Notes under the pieces: model-generated
The model's input: the letters and a program-made list of their open reading frames with translations, nothing else
The model's database searches: none
Told to the model about the DNA's origin: nothing
Shown: piece by piece, positions 1 through 6,016 of the stretch
Numbering within the stretch: position 1 is the stretch's first letter
Layout: each line of letters begins with the position of its first letter
Position numbers and translations under genes: made by a program
From: Acidobacteriota bacterium
GTDB taxonomy: Bacteria > Acidobacteriota > Thermoanaerobaculia > Multivoradales > JAHEKO01
Direction of reading: 5' to 3'
Assembly (NCBI GenBank): GCA_030610025.1
Contig: JAUWSP010000171.1
Coordinates: 1-6,318, forward strand
Length of the DNA: 6,318 nt

Positions 1-401
1 ACCAGATTGCCCACGTTCTCGATGAACAGCAGATCCGTCTCGCGCCAGGGCAGGTCGTGAAGGCCCTCGTGGACGAGCTTGGCATCCAGATGACAGGCCG
101 AGCCCGTGGTGATGGACCGCGAAGGGATGCCGGCCGCCTCGAGTCGATTGGCGTCGTTGTCGGTAGCCAGGTCACCGCTCATCGCACTGAGGCGGCGCTT
201 GCCCGCCAAGGCCTTGGCAGTGGCTTCCAAGACGGCAGTCTTGCCGGAGCCGGGCGAGCCCATCAGATTGACCGCTAGGACTTGCTGCTCGGTGAAGTGC
301 TCGCGATTGTGGCGCGCACCCCGCTCGTTTTCCGACAGTATGGCCTCGTGGACTTCCACCGGAACGAGATCGGAATCGCCACAGCCACAGGTTTCACACA
401 T
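1..401 (-). CDS. hypB: Hydrogenase nickel-incorporation GTPase HypB (partial, N-terminal 133 residues)
   Basis: HypB is a cytoplasmic GTPase that, with HypA, loads nickel into the large-subunit precursor of [NiFe] hydrogenases. The gene runs off the left edge, so only residues 1-133 of a protein usually about 220-300 residues long are present. The N-terminus MCETCGCG matches the CxxCGC high-affinity metal site (Cys2, Cys5, Cys7). A P-loop GSPGSGKT lies at 48-55. SGDLATDNDA (75-84) is the next conserved G-domain segment, and Cys103-His104 in SACHLDAK correspond to the second, G-domain metal site. FIENVGNL (126-133) is typical of the family. No histidine-rich stretch follows the CxxCGC motif, unlike HypBs with a nickel-storage tail. 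The ATG at 401 has GGAGG (minus strand, 412-408) six bases upstream, inside hypA. The ATG overlaps the hypA stop by 8 bases, suggesting translational coupling. Identification is secure; the C-terminal half is unseen. Confidence 0.96.
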   Translation of the reverse strand, partial: MCETCGCGDSDLVPVEVHEAILSENERGARHNREHFTEQQVLAVNLMGSPGSGKTAVLEATAKALAGKRRLSAMSGDLATDNDANRLEAAGIPSRSITTGSACHLDAKLVHEGLHDLPWRETDLLFIENVGNL

Positions 402-741
402 CGGGAACCTCCATTTCCACCCGTTCCAGGATTATCTCATCCCCTTCGGCCAGGTGGGCCGGTATGTCACAGACAGAGCAGCGCAGGATCGCTCCCTTGG
501 GGATCGTGCTCTTGCAAGAGGAGCAGGCCCAGCGGGCCTCGACGGTCACGATCTCCAGCTCGGCCTTTTCGCAGAGGGTGCGCTCACGAGCCAACTCGTA
601 GGCCGATTCGAGGAGGTCCTTCTCCACCCCAGAAAGCTCGCCGATCTGCACCTTGATGCGATGCACGGCCGAAGCGCCGTGCGCTCGCGCTTCGGCTTCG
701 ACACGGTCTAGTAGGGCGCTCACTATGGAGTACTCGTGCAT
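394..741 (-). CDS. hypA: Hydrogenase maturation nickel metallochaperone HypA
   Basis: HypA binds nickel and passes it, with HypB, to the hydrogenase large-subunit precursor in the cytoplasm. The 115-residue product is full length for the family (about 113-118). It starts MHE, where His2 is the essential nickel ligand. IGELSGVEKDLLESAYE (33-49) is the conserved core segment. The zinc domain has two CxxC pairs, Cys73/Cys76 and Cys88/Cys91. The MHE start is diagnostic, although the upstream bases give only a weak ribosome site (GATGA). It is the first gene of a leftward hypA-hypB unit, diverging from the hydrogenase structural operon across 213 bp, and its 3' end carries the hypB ribosome site. 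HypA and the HybF paralogue are hard to separate by motif. The adjacent hypB favours the HypA name. Confidence 0.95.
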   Translation of the reverse strand: MHEYSIVSALLDRVEAEARAHGASAVHRIKVQIGELSGVEKDLLESAYELARERTLCEKAELEIVTVEARWACSSCKSTIPKGAILRCSVCDIPAHLAEGDEIILERVEMEVPDV

Positions 742-862
742 GGTTCATCACAGTCGAGGCCGATCTCGGCGGCATTGTCTCACAGACCACGCGCCACCGA
801 ACCTACCCAATAGGACAGTGGGAAAGGCTACCCGCAGGCGACCGATTGACTACCCCCTCGGG

Positions 863-896
863 TATTTGTCGGGGGCTATGGAAGATGTCACAAATA
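863..896. repeat. Perfect 7-bp inverted repeat, candidate operator
   Basis: TATTTGT at 863-869 and ACAAATA at 890-896 are exact reverse complements separated by 20 bases. The half-sites are AT-rich islands in otherwise GC-rich DNA and lie 59-92 bases before the hydrogenase start codon. The centre-to-centre distance is 27 bases, close to two and a half helical turns. This could be an operator for a dimeric or paired regulator, or two opposed promoter elements. No regulator family is assigned because the half-site does not match an operator I recognise. A chance occurrence is possible. Confidence 0.35.
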
Positions 897-944
897 GGCC
901 ACAGCTTGGAAGCGGCACGAGCAAGGCCCGTAACCACTAAACGC

Positions 945-949
945 GGAGG
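945..949 (+). promoter_or_regulatory. Ribosome binding site that fixes the small-subunit start
   Basis: GGAGG at 945-949 lies five bases before ATG at 955. An in-frame GTG at 949 would give two extra residues, but it overlaps the ribosome site itself and cannot use it. The start is therefore placed at 955. Confidence 0.85.
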
Positions 950-954
950 TGGAT

Positions 955-2076
955 ATGTTACTGCCAAGAGTCGTGAAAGGAGTATCCAGCAATGAGTTGC
1001 TGGAACGAGGCGTGGACCGCCGAGACTTCTTGAAGATCTGCAGTATCGCGGCCGCAGCCGTCGGATTGCCGGCAGGGGCCGGTGTGAAGATGGCGGAGGC
1101 GGCCATGGCAGGTCAGAAGCCCTCGGTGATCTGGCTCTCGTTCCAGGAATGTACCGGCTGCACCGAGTCCTTGTTGCGCACGCGCTTCCCAGGACTCGCG
1201 GAGCTGATCCTGGATCTGATCTCGCTGGATTACCACGAGACGCTGATGGTGCCCTCGGGTCACCTGGCCGAGAAGAGCCGGATGGAAGCCATGGAGGCGC
1301 ACAAGGGGAAGTTCATTCTGGTGGTCGAAGGGTCGATCCCGGAGAAAGACGGCGGCATCTACTGCATGATTGGAGGCCGCACGGCCATCGACATCCTCAA
1401 AGAGACCGCCGAGATGGCCGGTGCCATCGTCGCCATCGGCTCGTGCTCTTCCTGGGGAGGCATCCCGTCGGCCGAGCCGAATCCGACCGGCGCCACGGGA
1501 GCACCGATGATCCTCGAGGGCAAGACCGTCGTGACCATCCCCGGTTGCCCGGCCAACCCCTACAACTTCCTCGGCACGGTTCTACAGTACGCCACCTTCG
1601 GCACGCTTCCGGAGCTCGATGAGCTGGCGCGGCCCAAGTGGGCTTATGGCCGCACCATCCACGAGCACTGCCCACGTCGGGCCCATTTCGACGCCGGGCG
1701 GTTCGTAGAGCAATTCGGCGATGAGAACCATCGCCTGGGCTACTGCCTATACAAGATGGGGTGCAAGGGCCCCGTGACCCACGCCAACTGTTCGGTACAG
1801 GCCTTTGGAGAAGTCGTAGACGCCTGGCCCATCGGGTTGGGACATCCCTGCGTCGGCTGCACGGAGCAGAAGGTGCTCTGGCGGACGGCGATTCACGAGA
1901 CGGTGGACATCGAACGTCCGACCAACCCCGACACCTACCCGCCGATCGGTGCCCCACAGGGCAAGGTCGGAGCGGTGGCAACCGGCGTCGCCGGTCTCGT
2001 GGCGGGAGGCCTGCTGGGTGCCGGCTACGCCGCCTCGAAGAAGCTCGGTGACGAAACGGAAGAGGAGGAAAGCTAG
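955..2076 (+). CDS. hybO: [NiFe] hydrogenase small subunit (Hyb type), Tat-exported and membrane-anchored
   Basis: This subunit carries the three Fe-S clusters that take electrons away from the Ni-Fe site. The 373-residue product matches the length of E. coli HybO. A Tat signal has DRRDFLK at 21-27, then a hydrophobic Ala/Gly stretch to about 49, with cleavage likely near 48-52. Proximal cluster: Cys66, Cys69, Cys164, Cys198. Distal cluster: His236, Cys239, Cys264, Cys270. Medial [3Fe-4S] cluster: Cys279, Cys299, Cys302, with Pro292 where a fourth Cys would sit. The extra proximal cysteines of oxygen-tolerant enzymes are replaced by Gly68 and Gly169. A glycine/alanine-rich helix at about 338-360, then Lys-Lys and an acidic tail, should anchor the protein in the membrane with its C-terminus inside. 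It is the first gene of the operon; the next gene begins 2 bp after its stop. Confidence 0.95.
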   Translation: MLLPRVVKGVSSNELLERGVDRRDFLKICSIAAAAVGLPAGAGVKMAEAAMAGQKPSVIWLSFQECTGCTESLLRTRFPGLAELILDLISLDYHETLMVPSGHLAEKSRMEAMEAHKGKFILVVEGSIPEKDGGIYCMIGGRTAIDILKETAEMAGAIVAIGSCSSWGGIPSAEPNPTGATGAPMILEGKTVVTIPGCPANPYNFLGTVLQYATFGTLPELDELARPKWAYGRTIHEHCPRRAHFDAGRFVEQFGDENHRLGYCLYKMGCKGPVTHANCSVQAFGEVVDAWPIGLGHPCVGCTEQKVLWRTAIHETVDIERPTNPDTYPPIGAPQGKVGAVATGVAGLVAGGLLGAGYAASKKLGDETEEEES

Positions 2077-2078
2077 CC

Positions 2079-2972
2079 ATGGCATTCGATCGACGCTCAC
2101 TGCTCAAAGGCATGGCCACGGCCAGTGCCGCAGCGGTGGCGAGCGCGTCGCCTGTCAAGGCTGCCCGCGAGCGGAAAGTCGTACCGGAAGACGCCCGCGG
2201 CATGCTCTACGACACCACCCTGTGCATCGGGTGCAAGGCCTGTGTGAGGGCCTGCAAAGAGGCCAACGATCTGCCGGCCGACACCCGCACTCCAGGGATG
2301 GAGATCTTCGACGCTCCCACCGATCTGAACGATTACACCAAGAACATCATCAAGCTCTACAGTGAAGGCGACCGTCGCTCCTACGTCAAGCGCCAATGCA
2401 TGCAGTGTGTCGACCCGGCGTGTGTAGGGGCTTGCATGATCGGTGCTTTCAGGAAAGAGAAATTCGGCATCATCACCTGGGACAGGGACCGCTGCATCGG
2501 CTGCCGTTATTGCCAGATGGCCTGCCCCTTCGGTATTCCGAAGTTCGAGTGGTCCAGCCTCAACCCCGACATCGTCAAATGCGAGTACTGCAGACAGCGA
2601 GAAGGGGACAAACAGTGGGAGCCCGCATGCTGCGAGGTCTGCCCACGCGAGGCGGTCATCGCCGGCACCTATGAGGAGCTGCTGGCGGAGGCCAAGCGGC
2701 GTCTGGCCGAGCATCCCGATCGCTACGAACCGAAGATCTACGGCGAGAAGGATCTGGGCGGCACGCAGGTTCTCTACCTGTCGCATGTGCCGTTCGAGAA
2801 GCTGGGCTTCAAGTTCGATAGCGAGGAGCCGGTGCCCGAGATGCAGCAGACCATCCAGCACGGCATCTATCAGGGTTTCATCGCACCAGCGGCGCTCTAC
2901 GCCGGGCTGGGCGTCGTGTTGTGGAGAAATCGGCGCAAAGGTGGCGCCGAGGAAGAGGAAGGTGAGGCATGA
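2079..2972 (+). CDS. hybA: HybA-type four-cluster ferredoxin-like electron-transfer subunit
   Basis: This protein carries electrons from the hydrogenase small subunit to the quinone-linked membrane subunit on the periplasmic face. The 297 residues are a little shorter than E. coli HybA (about 328). A Tat signal with DRRSLLKG (4-11) is followed by an Ala/Ser-rich stretch to about 28. Sixteen cysteines fit four [4Fe-4S] clusters: Cys49/52/55/59, Cys107/110/115/119, Cys139/142/145/149, and Cys168/171 with Cys184 or 185 and Cys188. A single hydrophobic helix at about 263-282, then RNRRK and a Glu-rich tail, forms a C-terminal anchor; this separates HybA from soluble NrfC/DmsB-like relatives. AGGAGG at 2063-2068, inside the previous gene, is ten bases from the start. 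The stop overlaps the next start by four bases (ATGA), indicating coupled translation. Context makes HybA the clear choice within the family. Confidence 0.93.
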   Translation: MAFDRRSLLKGMATASAAAVASASPVKAARERKVVPEDARGMLYDTTLCIGCKACVRACKEANDLPADTRTPGMEIFDAPTDLNDYTKNIIKLYSEGDRRSYVKRQCMQCVDPACVGACMIGAFRKEKFGIITWDRDRCIGCRYCQMACPFGIPKFEWSSLNPDIVKCEYCRQREGDKQWEPACCEVCPREAVIAGTYEELLAEAKRRLAEHPDRYEPKIYGEKDLGGTQVLYLSHVPFEKLGFKFDSEEPVPEMQQTIQHGIYQGFIAPAALYAGLGVVLWRNRRKGGAEEEEGEA

Positions 2973-4165
2973 GCGACCGCGCTGAAGCAGTTGGTGGTCC
3001 GATTCTCACCAAGGCGACCCGGTGGATCCTGTGGCTCGGAATCATCGGTGCCATCCTGATCCTCTGGCGCTTCGCTGTCGGCCTCGGCAGGTCGACGGGA
3101 CTCAACGACGGTTATGCGTGGGGTCTCTGGATCTCTTTCGACGTCGTCACCGGCACCGCCCTGGGTTGCGGTGGCTTCGCCATGGCACTTTTGGTCTACA
3201 TCTTCAACAAAGGCAAGTACCATCCGCTGGTTCGCCCGGCGATCCTGACCAGTGCCCTCGGCTACACCATGGCGGGCCTGGCCATCGCCATCGATGTGGG
3301 CCGGCCGTGGCACGTCTGGCGCATCCCGCTGGGTGGCTTCCCCGACATGGGCAAGTACAACTGGAACTCGGCTCTGCTCGAGGTGGCGCTCTGCGTGATG
3401 GCCTACATCGTCGTTCTCTGGATCGAGCTGTCGCCGGCCTTCTTCGAGAAGTGGAAGGACAGTCCGAAGGAGGGGCTGGCCAACTTCTCGCGCAAGGCCT
3501 ACGGCATCGTCAATAAGTTGCTGATCTGGATTATCGCGTTGGGCGTGCTGCTGCCAACCATGCACCAGTCGTCCCTGGGCAGCTTGATGCTGTTGTCGGG
3601 CCCACGGCTGCATGGCCTTTGGAACTCGCCGCTGGTGCCGCTGTTGTTCCTGATCTCCTGCATCGTCATGGGCTACGCCGTCGTGGTTATGGAATCGGCG
3701 CTTGCGAGTCGCTTCTTCAAGCGACCGTCCCACACTTCGATGCTGGCGGGCATTGGTAAGGTAGCCGCCTACATAGTCTGGGGCTATCTGGCGCTGCGCC
3801 TGGTGGATCTCGTGCTGCGAGGCCGCCTGGGCCTGATGTTCCAGTTCAACGTCTACTCCCTGATGTTCTGGATCGAGATCATCTGCTTCACGGTACCTGC
3901 CGTGATGCTGATGAACGCCAAGAAACGCCTGGATCTCGGCCACCTCTTTCGCGCTGCCATGATGCTGGTCGTCGCCGGAACGTTGTACCGGTTCGACACG
4001 TACCTGGTGGCCTTCATGCCGGGAGAGAACTTCTCATACTTCCCGACCGTGCCGGAGATGTTCGTCACGATCGGAATCGTCGCAATCGAAATCATGCTGT
4101 ATGTGGCGTTGGTCACGGTGTTTCCGATCCTGGCCGGCAGACCCACCACAGCGGAAGCCCACTAG
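2969..4165 (+). CDS. hybB: HybB-type (NrfD/PsrC family) integral membrane quinone-reactive subunit
   Basis: HybB links the hydrogenase and HybA to the menaquinone/ubiquinone pool. The 398 residues compare with about 392 in E. coli HybB. About ten hydrophobic helices can be read, roughly at 18-38, 54-78, 91-110, 134-153, 181-200, 222-242, 262-283, 293-315, 327-347 and 362-388. PTMHQSSLGSL (196-206) is a hallmark of this family, and IDVGRPWHVWRIP (108-120) is also conserved. Acidic residues in or near helices (Glu138, Glu153, Glu242) are candidates for quinone or proton chemistry; that is inference. There is no haem-type b-cytochrome subunit, which separates this locus from Hya/Hup-type operons. 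Start ATG overlaps the hybA stop; AAGGTG at 2959-2964 is a plausible ribosome site. The large-subunit gene follows after 12 bp. Confidence 0.93.
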   Translation: MSDRAEAVGGPILTKATRWILWLGIIGAILILWRFAVGLGRSTGLNDGYAWGLWISFDVVTGTALGCGGFAMALLVYIFNKGKYHPLVRPAILTSALGYTMAGLAIAIDVGRPWHVWRIPLGGFPDMGKYNWNSALLEVALCVMAYIVVLWIELSPAFFEKWKDSPKEGLANFSRKAYGIVNKLLIWIIALGVLLPTMHQSSLGSLMLLSGPRLHGLWNSPLVPLLFLISCIVMGYAVVVMESALASRFFKRPSHTSMLAGIGKVAAYIVWGYLALRLVDLVLRGRLGLMFQFNVYSLMFWIEIICFTVPAVMLMNAKKRLDLGHLFRAAMMLVVAGTLYRFDTYLVAFMPGENFSYFPTVPEMFVTIGIVAIEIMLYVALVTVFPILAGRPTTAEAH

Positions 4166-4177
4166 GAGGACATTGGA

Positions 4178-5875
4178 ATGAGTAGACGGATCACTGTCGA
4201 CCCGATCACTCGCATCGAGGGCCACCTGCGCATCGACGTGGAAGTCGATGGCGGCAAGGTGCAGAATTCCTGGTCCTCGGGTCAGATGTGGCGGGGGATC
4301 GAAGTCATTCTCCAGGGCCGCGACCCGCGGGACGCCTGGCTATTCACGCAGCGAATCTGCGGTGTTTGCACCACCGTGCACGCCATCACCTCGGTGCGCG
4401 CGGTGGAGCACGCTGTGGGTCTGACTGTGCCCATGAACGCACAGTACATCCGCAACCTGATCCTGGCAGCTCACGGGATGCACGATCACATCGTGCACTT
4501 CTACCATCTGTCGGCGCTCGATTGGGTCGATATCGTCTCGGCTTTGCAGGGCGATCCGGCCAAAGCGAGCAAGCTGGCGGAGACCCTGTCGGAGTGGCCC
4601 GGGAACAGCACCGAGGAGCTCTCGAAGGTCAAGGCAAAGCTGCAGGGCGTGGTGGACAGTGGCCAGTTGGGCATCTTCGCCAATGGCTACTGGGGTCACC
4701 CGGCCATGCACCTGCCGCCGGAGGTCAACCTGCTGGCGGCCAGCCACTACCTGCAGGCTCTCGAGTATCAGCGCAAGGCGAATCAGGTCGTGACCATTCT
4801 GGGTGCGAAGACACCCAACATCCAGAACCTGGCCGTCGGGGGCGTGGCCAACGCCATCAACCTGGACAACCTGGCGACGCTGAACATGAAGAAGCTGTAT
4901 CAGGCGAAGGTGCTGCTGACGGAGGTTCAGCAGTTCATCAAGCAGGTCTACCTGCCGGATGTCATCGCCATCGCCTCCATGTATCCGGAGTGGCTGGGGT
5001 ACGGTGCCGGCGTGACGAACTACATGGCCGTGCCGGACATGCCCCTCGACGAGGCGGGGACAGAGTTCGACCTGCCTGGCGGCACCATCATGAACGCCGA
5101 TCTGGGCTCCTTCAAGCCGATCAGCAGCTTCAACGACGAGTACTTCCGAGACAACGTCGAGGAGGGGATCTCCCACTCCTGGTACGACGGCGACTGGCAG
5201 CGGCATCCCTGGGAGGAAGAGACCGTTCCCAAATACTCCGAGTGGGAAGACGACGGGAAGTACTCCTGGGTGAAGTCGCCGCGGTTCCAGGACGCGCCGA
5301 TGCAGGTCGGTCCTTTGGCGCAGGTGCTCGTGGGCCTGGCCTCCGGCCACGAGCTCTTCACCACGTACGGCACCTACGTTCTGGTGGAGGCTGGAAATCT
5401 CGCCGGCGTGAAGCTGTCAGCGAAGGCTCTGCATTCCACACTCGGTCGCCACGCTGCTCGGTGTATCCGCACGGTTGTGCTTTCCGATGTGGCTCTCGAG
5501 CACTGGGGACTGCTGGCCAACAATATCGCCAGCGGCGACACGGAGATCTTCCGGCCACCGGAGTTCACGGGCGTCCAGAAGGGATTCGGATTCCACGAAG
5601 CGCCGCGCGGCGCGCTCTCCCACTGGGTGGTCATCCGCGATGGGAAGATCGAGAATTACCAGTGCGTCGTGCCGTCGACCTGGAACGCCGGGCCAAGGGA
5701 CAGCAAGGGACAGATGGGACCCTACGAGTCATCGCTCATGGGCAACCCGGTTGCCGATCCCGAGCGGCCGCTGGAGGTCGTGCGGACGGTGCATTCGTTC
5801 GACCCATGCCTGGCTTGTGCCATTCATACCCATGATGCAGAGGGTGAGGAGCTGGTGAAGGTTCGGGCACTGTAG
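4178..5875 (+). CDS. hybC: [NiFe] hydrogenase large (catalytic) subunit precursor, Hyb type
   Basis: This subunit holds the Ni-Fe(CN)2CO site that splits H2. The 565 residues match E. coli HybC (about 567). Near the N-terminus is DPITRIEGH (8-16), with Glu14 the conserved proton-transfer glutamate. The L1 motif RICGVC (59-64) supplies Cys61 and Cys64, and the L2 motif DPCLAC (542-547) supplies Cys544 and Cys547. APRG (475-478) carries the conserved active-site-canopy arginine, Arg477. The mature protein should end at His550. The remaining 15 residues, THDAEGEELVKVRAL, are the peptide removed by a HybD/HyaD-type endopeptidase after nickel insertion. It has no signal peptide, so it must be exported with the Tat-bearing small subunit. 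AGGAGG (4164-4169) overlaps the hybB stop codon and is eight bases from ATG. It is the last gene of the operon, followed by a terminator. Group 1c is the best guess at subgroup from gene order. Confidence 0.97.
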   Translation: MSRRITVDPITRIEGHLRIDVEVDGGKVQNSWSSGQMWRGIEVILQGRDPRDAWLFTQRICGVCTTVHAITSVRAVEHAVGLTVPMNAQYIRNLILAAHGMHDHIVHFYHLSALDWVDIVSALQGDPAKASKLAETLSEWPGNSTEELSKVKAKLQGVVDSGQLGIFANGYWGHPAMHLPPEVNLLAASHYLQALEYQRKANQVVTILGAKTPNIQNLAVGGVANAINLDNLATLNMKKLYQAKVLLTEVQQFIKQVYLPDVIAIASMYPEWLGYGAGVTNYMAVPDMPLDEAGTEFDLPGGTIMNADLGSFKPISSFNDEYFRDNVEEGISHSWYDGDWQRHPWEEETVPKYSEWEDDGKYSWVKSPRFQDAPMQVGPLAQVLVGLASGHELFTTYGTYVLVEAGNLAGVKLSAKALHSTLGRHAARCIRTVVLSDVALEHWGLLANNIASGDTEIFRPPEFTGVQKGFGFHEAPRGALSHWVVIRDGKIENYQCVVPSTWNAGPRDSKGQMGPYESSLMGNPVADPERPLEVVRTVHSFDPCLACAIHTHDAEGEELVKVRAL

Positions 5876-5887
5876 AAGCAAACTGGA

Positions 5888-5924
5888 GGTCCTGGCGCCG
5901 ATATCCGCGTTCGACGCCAGGACC
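5888..5924 (+). repeat. Strong 10-bp stem-loop downstream of the large-subunit gene
   Basis: GGTCCTGGCG (5888-5897) and CGCCAGGACC (5915-5924) are perfect reverse complements around a 17-base loop, beginning 12 bases after the hydrogenase stop codon. No T-run follows, so it is unlikely to be the main terminator by itself. It could protect the mRNA 3' end, act as a first pausing hairpin, or be a REP-like palindrome (it is preceded by GGAG overlapping its first base) linked to the nearby transposase gene. Only one copy is visible here. Confidence 0.7.
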
Positions 5925-5937
5925 CACAGCCCCATCC

Positions 5938-5967
5938 GAGCCGAGTCGCCCCTCGGCTCTTCTTTTT
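5938..5967 (+). terminator. Rho-independent terminator of the hydrogenase operon
   Basis: GAGCCGAG (5938-5945) pairs perfectly with CTCGGCTC (5952-5959) around a six-base loop, and is followed at once by TTCTTTTT (5960-5967). The GC-rich 8-bp stem with a T-rich tail is a standard intrinsic terminator. It lies 63 bases after the large-subunit stop codon. A second run of eight T (5979-5986) follows a little further on. Confidence 0.85.
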
Positions 5968-5986
5968 AGGTGCCACCCTTTTTTTT

Positions 5987-6009
5987 GAAAGAAGTCGGGG
6001 CGACCTTTC
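5987..6009. repeat. Bulged hairpin directly upstream of the transposase start
   Basis: GAAAG (5987-5991) pairs with CTTTC (6005-6009), and GTCG (5994-5997) with CGAC (6001-6004). This gives a nine-base-pair stem with a two-base AA bulge and a GGG loop. It follows a T8 run and ends seven bases before the ATG at 6017. In mRNA it would place structure where a ribosome site is expected. As DNA, an imperfect palindrome beside a RAYT gene resembles a REP-type substrate. Both roles are inference. Confidence 0.5.
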
Positions 6010-6016
6010 GTCTTTA

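Larger units (their letters stand above)
742..954. promoter_or_regulatory. Divergent intergenic control region between hypA and the hydrogenase operon
   Basis: These 213 bases must contain the promoters for hypA-hypB (leftward) and the hydrogenase operon (rightward), unless either is read from further away. No near-consensus sigma-70 or sigma-54 promoter is visible. The best sigma-70-like pair on the plus strand is TTGTCG (866-871) with ACAAAT (890-895), 18 bases apart and weak. On the minus strand TTGTGA (893-888) lies 17 bases from GACAAA, also weak. Both overlap the inverted repeat listed separately. A short C5/G5 dyad (853-857 and 871-875) lies in the same area. No RNA gene or convincing small ORF was seen. 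The regulatory role is inferred from position only. Confidence 0.5.

Noticed and set aside
106..711. Plus-strand open frame of 201 codons across hypB and hypA.
   Set aside because: It lies opposite two well-recognised hyp genes with intact metal-site motifs and has no family features of its own.
759..770. Short dyad GCCGA/TCGGC in the hypA leader.
   Set aside because: A five-base stem with a two-base loop is too small to support a regulatory call.
914..927. Sigma-54-like GGCAC with GC ten bases after the GG, on the plus strand upstream of the small subunit.
   Set aside because: The -12 element lacks TT before GC, and the implied leader would be under 20 bases. A GG-N10-GC match is common by chance in GC-rich DNA.
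878..940. A 20-codon plus-strand ORF (MEDVTNRPQL...) just before the small-subunit gene, a possible leader peptide.
   Set aside because: It is the tail of a longer frame antisense to hypA, has a poorly spaced G-run as ribosome site, and shows no attenuator-like structure or codon bias.
949..954. In-frame GTG start two codons before the small-subunit ATG.
   Set aside because: The GTG overlaps GGAGG (945-949), leaving no spacing; ATG 955 has proper five-base spacing.
2897..3943. Long minus-strand open frame (348 codons) opposite hybB.
   Set aside because: It is rich in Gln, His, Arg and Asp with no recognisable domain, and is the antisense shadow of the conserved hybB gene in GC-rich DNA. Similar long antisense frames at 1397-2203, 2097-2861 and 4340-5350 were rejected for the same reason.
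955..5875. Possibility of a novel hydrogenase architecture.
   Set aside because: Gene order, lengths, cluster ligands, membrane subunit and C-terminal processing site all match the known hybOABC arrangement.
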